In this document: positions 16,814 through 27,602 of the stretch, piece by piece
Numbering within the stretch: position 1 is the first letter of the stretch
Layout: every line of letters starts with the position of its first letter
NCBI RefSeq assembly: GCF_039541575.1
Contig: NZ_BAABGM010000008.1
Coordinates: forward strand, 1 to 64,000
Length of the DNA: 64,000 nt
Source: Fodinibacter luteus
GTDB lineage: Bacteria > Actinomycetota > Actinomycetes > Actinomycetales > Dermatophilaceae
Direction of reading: 5' to 3'
Notes under the pieces: model-generated
The model's input: the letters and a program-made list of their open reading frames with translations, nothing else
Told to the model about the DNA's origin: nothing
Databases searched by the model: none
Position numbers and translations under genes: made by a program

Positions 16814-16848
16814 TAGACTCGTGCGGATCCCCACCCCCTCGCGGGGGT
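16814..16848 (+). promoter_or_regulatory. efp promoter -10 and leader hairpin
   Basis: TAGACT at 16814-16819 is a good -10 hexamer. A short hairpin ACCCCC-TCGC-GGGGGT follows at 16833-16848 in the presumed leader, about 60 nt before the efp start. Just upstream (16750-16795) the 9-mer CCACAGGGC is repeated three times with one change. Confidence 0.45.
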
Positions 16849-16907
16849 GACGCGCGCCCTCGACCGGGTGCACGGCACACGACGTCGACGAAAGCGAAGA
16901 ACCACCC

Positions 16908-17468
16908 GTGGCATCGACCAACGACCTCAAGAACGGCCTCGTCCTCAACCTCGAGGGCCAGCTGTGGACCGTCGTCGAGTTCCAGCACGTCAAGCCCGGC
17001 AAGGGCCCGGCCTTCGTGCGGACCAAGCTGAAGAACGTCATGAGCGGCAAGGTCGTCGACAAGACCTTCAACGCCGGCGTCAAGGTCGACACCGCGAACG
17101 TCGACAAGCGCACCATGCAGTACCTCTACAACGACGGCACCGACTTCATCTTCATGGACGGCGACACCTACGACCAGATCGCGGTCAGCCCGGAGGTCGT
17201 CGGCGACGCCGCGAAGTACATGCTCGAGAACCAGGACGCCATCGTGGCCCGGCACGAGGGCACCGTGCTCTTCATCGAGCTGCCGGCATCCGTCGTCCTC
17301 GAGATCACCTACACCGAGCCGGGCCTGCAGGGCGACCGCTCCACGGGTGGCACGAAGCCGGCGACGCTCGAGACCGGCGCCGAGATCGCCGTGCCGCTGT
17401 TCCTCGAGACCGGGACGAAGGTCAAGGTCGACACCCGCGACGGCTCGTACCTCGGTCGGGTCAGCTGA
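16908..17468 (+). CDS. efp: Translation elongation factor P
   Basis: A 186-residue, three-domain tRNA-mimicking factor that relieves stalling at polyproline. The loop VKPGKGPAFVRTKLKN (residues ~30-45) holds the conserved tip Lys. The second domain has TMQYLYNDGTDFIFMD and the third ends in TRDGSYLGRVS. Normal length. Start is GTG; upstream GAAG-type purines are weak. No modification enzymes (epmA/B, earP) are nearby, in keeping with Actinobacteria. Confidence 0.97.
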   Translation: MASTNDLKNGLVLNLEGQLWTVVEFQHVKPGKGPAFVRTKLKNVMSGKVVDKTFNAGVKVDTANVDKRTMQYLYNDGTDFIFMDGDTYDQIAVSPEVVGDAAKYMLENQDAIVARHEGTVLFIELPASVVLEITYTEPGLQGDRSTGGTKPATLETGAEIAVPLFLETGTKVKVDTRDGSYLGRVS

Positions 17469-17472
17469 CCCC

Positions 17473-17886
17473 GTGGCCGCCCGCACCAAGGCCCGCAAGC
17501 GGGCGCTCGACCTCCTCTTCGAGGCCGAGCAGCGCAAGGTCAACGTCGGCGATCTGCTCCGGGAGCGGCTCGCCGCGCCGGTGACCGAGGCACCGCTGTC
17601 CGAGTTCACGGCCGAGCTCGTGAGCGGGGTCGTCGAGCACTGGGCGCAGCTCGACGAACTCATCGCGACGTACGCGCAGGGCTGGACCCTGGACCGGATG
17701 CCGGCCGTCGACCGCGCGATCCTGCGGCTCGGCGCCTACGAGGTGCTCCACTCCGACGACGTGCCCGAGGTCGTGGCGATCAGCGAGTGGGTCGGGCTCG
17801 CGACCGAGCTGTCCACGGACGACAGCCCGCGGTTCGTCAACGGCCTGCTCGCACGGCTCGCCGAGGTCAAGCCCACCCTGGCCTGA
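17473..17886 (+). CDS. nusB: Transcription antitermination protein NusB
   Basis: A 137-residue all-helical protein that with NusE binds boxA in rRNA leaders. Visible: ARTKARKRALDLLFEAEQR at the N-terminus, LDRMPAVDRAILRLGAYE (residues ~74-91) and the ending VNGLLARLAEVK. It starts 4 nt after the efp stop, the classic efp-nusB pair. Confidence 0.95.
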   Translation: MAARTKARKRALDLLFEAEQRKVNVGDLLRERLAAPVTEAPLSEFTAELVSGVVEHWAQLDELIATYAQGWTLDRMPAVDRAILRLGAYEVLHSDDVPEVVAISEWVGLATELSTDDSPRFVNGLLARLAEVKPTLA

Positions 17887-17897
17887 GGCTGCTCGCG

Positions 17898-17917
17898 CGC
17901 CGCCGTTCGCTGCGGCG
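17898..17917. terminator. Possible bidirectional terminator hairpin
   Basis: CGCCGC and GCGGCG flank an 8-nt loop between the convergent nusB and dodecin genes. There is no T-tract, so intrinsic termination is uncertain. Confidence 0.35.
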
Positions 17918-17921
17918 GTCG

Positions 17922-17969
17922 GCCCGCCGGGTCATTCCTCGAGCAGCCCGCCGGCTCACTCCTCGAGGC
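17922..17969. repeat. 24-bp tandem duplication at the dodecin 3' end
   Basis: Two copies of GCCCGCCGGSTCAYTCCTCGAG with 2-3 changes, at 17922-17945 and 17946-17969. The second contains the last codons and stop of dodecin; the first is an out-of-use copy of the same Leu-Glu-Glu-stop ending. Confidence 0.8.
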
Positions 17970-18162
17970 GGAACCCGATCTTGAGGCCGACCTGGTAGTG
18001 CGCCACCGCGCCGTCGGCGAGGTGCCCTCGGATCTCGGTGACCTCGAACCAGTCGAGCCCGCGCACGGTGGTCGACGCCCGCGCCACCGCGCTCGTGATG
18101 GCGTCGTCGATGGAGGTCGTCGACGATCCGACGACCTCGGTGATGCCGTACGTGTGTGCCAT
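17956..18162 (-). CDS. Dodecin (flavin-binding/storage protein)
   Basis: A 68-residue protein with the dodecin signature: TYGITEVVGSS, SIDDAITSAVARASTTVRGL, and the flavin-stacking Trp in DWFEVTEIRGH; it ends GLKIGFRLEE. Dodecins form dodecamers that store or buffer FMN/riboflavin. The ATG is preceded by GAGAGGG. It runs opposite to its neighbours and diverges from the PRC-barrel gene. Confidence 0.92.
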   Translation of the reverse strand: MAHTYGITEVVGSSTTSIDDAITSAVARASTTVRGLDWFEVTEIRGHLADGAVAHYQVGLKIGFRLEE

Positions 18163-18316
18163 GGTCGGGCCCTCTCGCTCGCGGAGGCGTCGGCGACGCC
18201 CCTCACGGGCGATGATCCTCGCCCGCCGGTCGTCGGGCCACCCCGGGCGTGGGGGAGTGGGCCCGACGGGTGCCGCCGCCCCGGCGGATCTCCACCTGAG
18301 CGTTTCCTGAGAGCGT

Positions 18317-18340
18317 GGTTCGGCCGTGGCTGGGCGGGTA
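18317..18340 (+). promoter_or_regulatory. Possible stress-sigma (SigB/SigF-like) promoter
   Basis: GGTT at 18317-18320, 15 nt spacer, GGGTA at 18336-18340, resembling the actinobacterial general-stress consensus G(T)TT-N14-17-GGGTAT. It lies 42 nt upstream of the PRC-barrel ATG. Confidence 0.4.
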
Positions 18341-18382
18341 GGAGTGCCGGTGCCCGCAACACTCGAACGAGAGGAGAAAGCC

Positions 18383-18757
18383 ATGGCCACCCGTACCTGG
18401 GATGCCTGGAACTATCGCGAGAGCGCTGAGGTGTCGTCCCGCGGCAAGGACCTGACCGGGTTCTCCGTGGAGGCCGTCGACGGCTCGATCGGCAAGATCG
18501 ACCGAGCCACGCTCGACGTCGGCAGCAGCTATGTCGTCGTCGACACCGGACCGTGGATCTTCGGCCGGAAGGTGATGCTGCCGGCCGGCACGATCGACCG
18601 GGTCGACTGGAACGAGGAGAAGGTCTACGTGGACCGGACCAAGGACCAGATCAAGGACTCCCCGGAGTTCGACGACACGATGATGTCCGACGACGCGGCC
18701 TATCGAGACCGCCTGGGCACGTACTACGGCGGCACGTACGACCGCGGCGCCTTCTGA
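18383..18757 (+). CDS. PRC-barrel domain protein
   Basis: A 124-residue soluble protein with a PRC-barrel: DLTGFSVEAVDGSIGKIDRA, then SSYVVVDTGPWIFGRKVMLPAGTIDRVD (residues ~48-75), and an acidic tail with TKDQIKDSPEF. PRC-barrel proteins are found in photosynthesis, RNA processing and stress; here the role is unknown. A strong GAGGAG lies 8 nt before the ATG. The stress-type promoter upstream suggests it is made in stress or stationary phase. Confidence 0.85.
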   Translation: MATRTWDAWNYRESAEVSSRGKDLTGFSVEAVDGSIGKIDRATLDVGSSYVVVDTGPWIFGRKVMLPAGTIDRVDWNEEKVYVDRTKDQIKDSPEFDDTMMSDDAAYRDRLGTYYGGTYDRGAF

Positions 18758-18849
18758 GGCGCACCGCACCCGCCGCAGTACACCGGGCCCCGGTGGCGAG
18801 GACTCCTCGCCACCGGGGCTCCGGCGTCGGGACGGGCGGCCCGGAGGCG

Positions 18850-19041
18850 TCAGACCGCACCGGCCGAGGCGAACACGACCTCCGGCCAGGGCGACGTCGC
18901 GAGCCAGCGGCGGCGGGTCTCGTCGTCGGCGTCCCTCGGCGGGAAGAGCGGAGCGGGCGCCGGGGCGGCGGGCGCAGCTCCGGCGGAGGCGTCGCGACAG
19001 GAGGCGTCACGGTGGGTGGGGGGCGGGACGGACGGGTGCAC
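18850..19041 (-). CDS. Very small protein of unknown function
   Basis: A possible 63-residue protein, Pro/Ala-rich, ending DDETRRRWLATSPWPEVVFASAGAV. I chose the GTG at 19041 over an in-frame GTG five codons earlier because AAGGAGG, a perfect ribosome-binding site, lies 6 nt before it. No family recognised. It is read away from the AT-rich island at 19106-19141 that may carry its promoter. Confidence 0.5.
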   Translation of the reverse strand: MHPSVPPPTHRDASCRDASAGAAPAAPAPAPLFPPRDADDETRRRWLATSPWPEVVFASAGAV

Positions 19042-19105
19042 GGTGGCCTCCTTCACGACGTGGCGGGGCGGGCCGGGTACGGGCCCGCGGCCCCCATTGC
19101 ATCAC

Positions 19106-19147
19106 ACCAGGTTAGTTCATGTATAGCGATAAGTTATAGATCCCGAC
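19106..19147. promoter_or_regulatory. AT-rich divergent promoter/operator island
   Basis: An AT-rich block of about 35-40 bp in a 73% G+C background. It holds TATAGCGAT and TATAGATCC as imperfect direct repeats 13 bp apart and TATA...TATA as a partial inverted repeat (19122-19138). TATAGA at 19135-19140 is a good -10 for the rightward gene (7 nt before ATG 19148). On the other strand TATACA is a -10 candidate for the small leftward gene. Confidence 0.55.
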
Positions 19148-20143
19148 ATGTGGTCTCCGACGACGCCGCGTGTCAGGGTGCGGGGTGTGACGACGCAGGG
19201 TGGGCCGGCCGACCGGCTCGGGACGGCCAGGGTCGCGTGGGCCGCCCTCCGGTCCGCCGGCGGCCCGCTCGCCGGCCTGGCCGACGATCGCCCGGGGTTG
19301 GACGACGCGGTCCGCGCGCTCGAGGGGGTCTGGGCCGGCCGCGACGCCCCGCTGGGCGCCCGACCCCCGTGGTGGGCGGGTGCACCCGGGGCGCGCGTGC
19401 TCGCCGGCTCCCTGCCGGCGGGGGCGCTTCCCGTGCTCGACGCGCTCGCCGTGCGGGCGGGGGACCTCGAGGTCGAGGGGGCCCGCGCCGTCGGAGCACG
19501 CTGGGCGCCGGGCACGAGCCGGGACGCGGGGCTGCTCGTCGTCACGGACGACGGTCGTGGGACGGCGCACGCGCCGGTTCGCGGCGTGCTCGGCTGCATC
19601 GAGCGCATCCGGTCCGGCGCGGACCCCCGTGCCCTCTCGGCGCTCGTCGACGAGCTCGTCGGAACCCGGGTGCGGACCGAGGAGGACTGGGCGCGACAGG
19701 CTCTCGAGTCCTTCTCGCCGTGGGAGACCCACCTCCTGCGCCCCCGGGCTCGGGGCCCGCTGCGTCGACGCCCGCGGCTCGAGAGGGCGCAGGCCCTGGA
19801 CGTGGCGGCGGAGCTCGCCGGGCAGGCGGCGGGTACGCGAGCGTCGGCGCGGCAGCCGGTTCCTCCGGATGACCTGCTCGTCGTCATCGACCCCGGCGCC
19901 GGGTGGTGGCGCGCGGTGGTGACGCTGGACGCTGCTGGTGGGACCTCCGGGGACGCCGGCGTCGCGGCGGTGCGCGTCACGGTGACCGGCGCCCCCGAGG
20001 ACTCGCAGCGCCGCGCGGACCCGGGCCACCTCGCCCTCCTCGTGCACCGGGTGCGGCGCGTCGCCGACGCCCACGGGCTCGAGGTCGAGCGCTCGCTCGG
20101 CCCCGGGCGGTCCTGGGAGGACGACCCGCCCCCGGTGCCCTGA
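19148..20143 (+). CDS. Protein of unknown function
   Basis: A 331-residue protein I do not recognise. It is rich in Arg/Ala/Gly with G/C-biased third codon positions, supporting that it is coding. No membrane segment or signal peptide is seen. Notable stretches: WETHLLRPRARGPLRRRPR in the middle, and DDLLVVIDPGAGWWRAVVTL with GHLALLVHRVRRVADAHGLE near the end, which look like a folded beta-alpha C-terminal domain. ATG 19148 fits a leaderless mRNA from the AT-rich island; GTG 19187 is an alternative. It lies upstream of pyrR. Confidence 0.6.
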   Translation: MWSPTTPRVRVRGVTTQGGPADRLGTARVAWAALRSAGGPLAGLADDRPGLDDAVRALEGVWAGRDAPLGARPPWWAGAPGARVLAGSLPAGALPVLDALAVRAGDLEVEGARAVGARWAPGTSRDAGLLVVTDDGRGTAHAPVRGVLGCIERIRSGADPRALSALVDELVGTRVRTEEDWARQALESFSPWETHLLRPRARGPLRRRPRLERAQALDVAAELAGQAAGTRASARQPVPPDDLLVVIDPGAGWWRAVVTLDAAGGTSGDAGVAAVRVTVTGAPEDSQRRADPGHLALLVHRVRRVADAHGLEVERSLGPGRSWEDDPPPVP

Positions 20144-20204
20144 CGGGGCCGGTGGGTCCTGGTGCCCTCGCGACGTCCACCCCCGTCCACTCCGCGAGCC
20201 GTCG

Positions 20205-20233
20205 TCGGGACCCGCCCGGCGACCCGGTACGGT
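20205..20233 (+). promoter_or_regulatory. pyrR: Possible pyr operon promoter
   Basis: TCGGGA (20205-20210), 17 nt, TACGGT (20228-20233). This would start an mRNA leader of about 60 nt containing the PyrR site. Confidence 0.35.
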
Positions 20234-20261
20234 GGGCCCCGCAGCACCCAGACATCCTTTA

Positions 20262-20293
20262 ACGACCTGTCCCGTGAGGCAGGGAAGGAGGTC
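20262..20293 (+). promoter_or_regulatory. PyrR-binding RNA element overlapping the pyrR ribosome-binding site
   Basis: The leader has GTCCCGTGAGGCAGGGA (20269-20285), matching the PyrR-binding loop pattern GUCC-N-G-N-GAGGC...GGA known from Bacillus and mycobacteria. Outer arms GACCT (20264-20268) and AGGTC (20289-20293) pair across it and take in the Shine-Dalgarno GGAGG (20287-20291), 8 nt before the GTG. Binding of UMP-loaded PyrR would therefore block translation rather than cause attenuation. Confidence 0.75.
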
Positions 20294-20299
20294 CGCGTC

Positions 20300-20890
20300 G
20301 TGACGCGTGCCGACAGCACCGTGCCCGCCGGGCACCCCCTCGACCCGTCCGGTCGCACCGTCCTCTCCGCGAGCGACGTGTCCCGGGCCCTGCGCCGCAT
20401 CGCGCACGAGGTCCTCGAGCACAACAAGGGGCCCGACGACCTCGTCCTCCTCGGCATCCCGAGCCGTGGGGTCGAGCTCGCCCACCGGCTCGTCGACCTC
20501 ATCCGCGAGGTCGAGGGCGCCGACGTCCCCGTCGGCAGTCTCGACATCACGATGCACCGCGACGACCTTCGCCACCAGCCCACGCGGGCACCGATGCACA
20601 CCGTCATCCCGGCGGGAGGCATCGACGACAAGGTCGTCGTCCTGGTCGACGACGTCCTGTACTCCGGGCGCACCATCCGAGCCGCCCTCGACGCGCTCTC
20701 CGACCTCGGCCGCCCCCGCGCGGTCCGGCTCGCCGTGCTCGTCGACCGCGGACACCGCGAGCTGCCGATCCGCGCCGACCACGTCGGCAAGAACCTCCCG
20801 ACGAGCCACGCCGAGAAGGTGCAGGTGCGCCTGTCCGGGTTCGACGGCGTCGAGGACGTCGTGCGCATCGCGGGGGGTGAGCCGCGGTGA
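20300..20890 (+). CDS. pyrR: Bifunctional pyr operon regulator / uracil phosphoribosyltransferase
   Basis: A 196-residue PRTase-fold protein that binds pyr leader RNA in response to UMP/UTP. The PRPP loop is VVLVDDVLYSGRTIRAAL (residues ~114-131); GIPSRGVELAHRL and LDITMHRDDL are family features. GTG at 20300 is set by GGAAGGAGG 8 nt upstream. First gene of an eight-gene pyrimidine operon; pyrB overlaps its stop by 4 nt. Confidence 0.95.
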   Translation: MTRADSTVPAGHPLDPSGRTVLSASDVSRALRRIAHEVLEHNKGPDDLVLLGIPSRGVELAHRLVDLIREVEGADVPVGSLDITMHRDDLRHQPTRAPMHTVIPAGGIDDKVVVLVDDVLYSGRTIRAALDALSDLGRPRAVRLAVLVDRGHRELPIRADHVGKNLPTSHAEKVQVRLSGFDGVEDVVRIAGGEPR

Positions 20891-21834
20891 ACCGCCACCT
20901 GCTCTCCAGCGCCGACCTCACCCGCGACGACGTGCGGATGCTGCTCGCGACGGCATCCGAGATGCACGAGGTCCAGCGCCGCGACGTCAAGAAGCTGCCG
21001 ACGTTGCGCGGCCGCACCGTCATCAACCTCTTCTTCGAGGACTCCACCCGCACCCGCAGCAGCTTCGAGATCGCCGGCAAGTGGATGAGCGCCGACACGA
21101 TCAACATCACCGGCAAGGGCAGCTCCGCGAGCAAGGGCGAGTCGCTGCGCGACACGGTGCGCACGATCGACGCCATGTCGGTCGACGCCATCGTCATGCG
21201 GCACATGGCCAGCGGGGCCGCCCACCAGGTGAGCCAGTGGGTCGACGCGAGCGTCGTCAACGCCGGGGACGGCACCCACGAGCACCCCACCCAGGCCCTG
21301 CTCGACGCCTACACGATGGAGCACCGCCTCGGCGACCTCGACGGGGCCCACGTCGCCATCGTCGGCGACCTCACCCACAGCCGGGTGTTCCGCTCCAACG
21401 CCATCACGCTGCGCACCCTGGGCGCCCACGTCACCCTCGTCGCGCCCCCGACCCTCATGCCGAGCGGCATCGGGGCCTGGGCCGCCGCCGACGGGCTCGA
21501 GCTGAGCGACGACCTCGACGCCTTGCTCGCGAGCGGGCCGGATGCCGTCATGATGCTGCGCGTGCAGCGCGAGCGGATGAGCGGCGGATTCTTCCCGACG
21601 CCCCGCGAGTACACCATCGGGTTCGGCCTCACCCGCGAGCGCCTCCGCGCCCTCGCCGACGCCAACCCGCAGGCCGTCATCTGCCACCCCGGCCCGATGA
21701 ACCGCGGCCTCGAGATCAGCGCGGACGCCGCCGACGCCGCGCAGAGCCTCGTCCTCGACCAGGTGTCGGCGGGGGTTGCCGTGCGGATGTCCGTCCTGTA
21801 CCACCTGCTCGCCGGAGAGGGGGTGGCCGCGTGA
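20887..21834 (+). CDS. pyrB: Aspartate carbamoyltransferase catalytic subunit
   Basis: A 315-residue enzyme joining carbamoyl phosphate to aspartate. Carbamoyl-phosphate-binding motif DSTRTRSSFE (residues ~55-64) and HPTQALLDAYTM are present, as is the aspartate-loop region PTLMPSG and the C-terminal CHPGPMNRG. No pyrI subunit follows, in line with actinobacterial enzymes that associate with dihydroorotase. Confidence 0.97.
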   Translation: MNRHLLSSADLTRDDVRMLLATASEMHEVQRRDVKKLPTLRGRTVINLFFEDSTRTRSSFEIAGKWMSADTINITGKGSSASKGESLRDTVRTIDAMSVDAIVMRHMASGAAHQVSQWVDASVVNAGDGTHEHPTQALLDAYTMEHRLGDLDGAHVAIVGDLTHSRVFRSNAITLRTLGAHVTLVAPPTLMPSGIGAWAAADGLELSDDLDALLASGPDAVMMLRVQRERMSGGFFPTPREYTIGFGLTRERLRALADANPQAVICHPGPMNRGLEISADAADAAQSLVLDQVSAGVAVRMSVLYHLLAGEGVAA

Positions 21835-23138
21835 GCTCCCTCCTGCTGACCGGCCCCACCTGGTATGCCGTCGACGGCACCTCCGAGCGCGGCGACGTGC
21901 TGCTCACCGACGGGGTCGTGGCGCAGGTGGGCACCGTCGACGCGCCGAAGAACGCAGAGCGCGTCGACGCCGACGGGCTGGTGCTCCTTCCCGGCTTCGT
22001 CGACCTGCACACCCACCTGCGCGAACCGGGCCGGGAGGACACCGAGACGATCGAGTCCGGCTCCCGAGCCGCGGCCGTCGGTGGTTTCACCGCGGTGCTG
22101 GCGATGGCGAACACGAGCCCCGTCACGGACACCGCCGAGGCCGCCGAGCGCATCCTCGACCTCGGGCGCGCCGCCGGGCTCGTCGACGTCGTGCCGGTCG
22201 GGGCCGTGACCAAGGGCCTCGAGGGCGCCGAGCTCGCCGAGCTCGGGCTCATGCACCGCTCGCGCGCCGCGGTGCGGGTCTTCTCCGACGACGGCCGCTG
22301 CGTCGCCGACGCCCGGGTCATGCGTCGGGCCCTGGAGTACGTCCGCGCGTTCGACGGCGTCGTCTCGCAGCACAGCCAGGACCCGAGCCTCGCCGGGCCC
22401 CAGGCCTGCTGCCACGAGGGCGAGCTGTCGGGCCGGCTCGGGCTGCCGGGCTGGCCGGCCGTCGCCGAGGCGAGCGTCATCGCCCGCGACGCCATGCTCG
22501 CCGAGCACACCGGCAGCCGCGTCCACGTCGCCCACGTGAGCACGGCGGAGGGGGTCGACGTCGTGCGCTGGGCCAAGGCGCGCGGCATCCGGATGACCGC
22601 GGAGGTCACCCCGCACCACCTCGCACTCGGCACCGACCTGCTCGCCGGCTACGACCCGGTCTTCAAGGTCAACCCGCCGCTGCGCCCGGACGAGCACCGC
22701 GCGGCCCTCGTCGACGCCCTGCTCGACGGCACGATCGACGCCGTCGCCACCGACCACGCCCCCCACGCCCGACACGACAAGGAGCACGCGTTCGTCGACG
22801 CCGCCTTCGGGATGCTCGGCCTCGAGACGGCCTTCTCGGTCGTCCACGACCTGCTCGTCGCCGACGGCCGGCTCGGCTGGGCCGACCTCGCCCGGCTCCT
22901 GTCCACCGGCCCGGCCCGCATCGCCGGCCTCGCCGACCACGGCCGTCCGCTCGCCCCCGGTGGGCCGGCCAACCTCGTGCTCGTCGACCCCGCCGCCACG
23001 GTCACCGTCGACCGCGACGCGTCGCAGTCCCTGTCCCGCAACACCCCGTGGCACGGCCGCACCCTGACCGGCGCGGTCCACACGACGATCCTGCGCGGCA
23101 CCGTGACCGCGCGAGGAGGGGAGCCCACCGCATGCTGA
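21831..23138 (+). CDS. pyrC: Dihydroorotase
   Basis: A 435-residue type I dihydroorotase. Metal ligands: DLHTHLREPG (residues ~57-66), SQHSQD, VHVAHVST and the catalytic Asp in ATDHAPH (~305). GTG overlaps the pyrB stop by 4 nt; carA begins inside its last codons. Confidence 0.96.
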   Translation: MSSLLLTGPTWYAVDGTSERGDVLLTDGVVAQVGTVDAPKNAERVDADGLVLLPGFVDLHTHLREPGREDTETIESGSRAAAVGGFTAVLAMANTSPVTDTAEAAERILDLGRAAGLVDVVPVGAVTKGLEGAELAELGLMHRSRAAVRVFSDDGRCVADARVMRRALEYVRAFDGVVSQHSQDPSLAGPQACCHEGELSGRLGLPGWPAVAEASVIARDAMLAEHTGSRVHVAHVSTAEGVDVVRWAKARGIRMTAEVTPHHLALGTDLLAGYDPVFKVNPPLRPDEHRAALVDALLDGTIDAVATDHAPHARHDKEHAFVDAAFGMLGLETAFSVVHDLLVADGRLGWADLARLLSTGPARIAGLADHGRPLAPGGPANLVLVDPAATVTVDRDASQSLSRNTPWHGRTLTGAVHTTILRGTVTARGGEPTAC

Positions 23139-24289
23139 CCACCCGCGAGCCCGCCGTGCTCGTGCTCGAGGACGGCCGCACCTTCACCGGCCGCGCCTTC
23201 GGGCACCGCGGCACGACCGTGGGCGAGGCCGTCTTCTCCACCGGCATGACCGGCTACCAGGAGACGCTCACCGACCCCAGCTACCACCGCCAGGTCGTCG
23301 TCATGACCGCCCCGCACGTCGGGAACACCGGCTGGAACGACGAGGACGACGAGTCCGGGCGCATCTGGGTCGCCGGCTTCGTCGTGCGCGACCCCGCGCT
23401 GCGACCCTCGAGCTGGCGCTCGCGCCGCTCCCTCGAGGACGAGCTCGACGCCCAGGGCGTCGTCGGCATCTGCGACCTCGACACCCGCGCCCTGACCCGC
23501 CACCTGCGCGAGCGCGGCGCCATGCGCGTCGGCATCTTCAGCGGGGATGCCGCGAGCGCACCCCGTGAGCGCCTCCTCACCCAGGTCATCGACTCGCCCG
23601 CCATGGAGGGCGCCTCGCTCGCCGAGCAGGTGGCCACCGACACGGCGTACGTCGTGCCGGCGGTGGGGGAGAGGCGGTTCACCGTGGCCGCCGTCGACCT
23701 CGGCATCAAGTCGATGACCCCGCGGATGATGGCCGAGCGGGGCATCGAGGTCCACGTGCTGCCCGCGACGGCCACCATCGAGGACGTGCGGGCCGTCGAG
23801 CCCGACGGCGTCTTCTTCTCCAACGGGCCGGGTGACCCGAGCACGGCCGAGCCGCAGGCCACGCTGCTGCGCGAGGTGCTCACCGAGCGGATCCCCTACT
23901 TCGGCATCTGCTTCGGCAACCAGATCCTCGGCAAGGCCCTCGGGTTCGGCACCTACAAGCTGAAGTACGGCCACCGCGGCATCAACCAGCCGGTCCTGGA
24001 CCGCTCCACCGGCCGGGTCGAGGTCACCGCGCACAACCACGGGTTCGCCGTCGACGCCCCGCTCGACCGCGAGAGCGAGACGCCCTTCGGCCGGGTGCGG
24101 GTCAGCCACGTCTGCCTCAACGACGACGTCGTCGAGGGCCTGGAGTGCCTCGACGTGCCGGCCTTCTCGGTGCAGTACCACCCGGAGGCGGCCGCCGGTC
24201 CGCACGACGCCGCCTACCTCTTCGACCGCTTCGTCGACCTCATGACGAGTGCCCGAACGCGCGACACCACGCACGGTGAGGTGGCCTGA
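23132..24289 (+). CDS. carA: Carbamoyl-phosphate synthase small subunit
   Basis: A 385-residue glutamine amidotransferase subunit. N-terminal domain with STGMTGYQETLTDPSY; class I GATase domain with the nucleophile Cys in FGICFGNQILGKALG (residue ~260), HNHGF, and the His/Glu of QYHPEAAAGP. The ATG overlaps the pyrC stop by 7 nt; unlike many Actinobacteria there is no extra membrane-protein gene between pyrC and carA. Confidence 0.96.
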   Translation: MLTTREPAVLVLEDGRTFTGRAFGHRGTTVGEAVFSTGMTGYQETLTDPSYHRQVVVMTAPHVGNTGWNDEDDESGRIWVAGFVVRDPALRPSSWRSRRSLEDELDAQGVVGICDLDTRALTRHLRERGAMRVGIFSGDAASAPRERLLTQVIDSPAMEGASLAEQVATDTAYVVPAVGERRFTVAAVDLGIKSMTPRMMAERGIEVHVLPATATIEDVRAVEPDGVFFSNGPGDPSTAEPQATLLREVLTERIPYFGICFGNQILGKALGFGTYKLKYGHRGINQPVLDRSTGRVEVTAHNHGFAVDAPLDRESETPFGRVRVSHVCLNDDVVEGLECLDVPAFSVQYHPEAAAGPHDAAYLFDRFVDLMTSARTRDTTHGEVA

Positions 24290-24290
24290 C

Positions 24291-27598
<3,308 letters not shown>

Positions 27599-27602
<4 letters not shown>

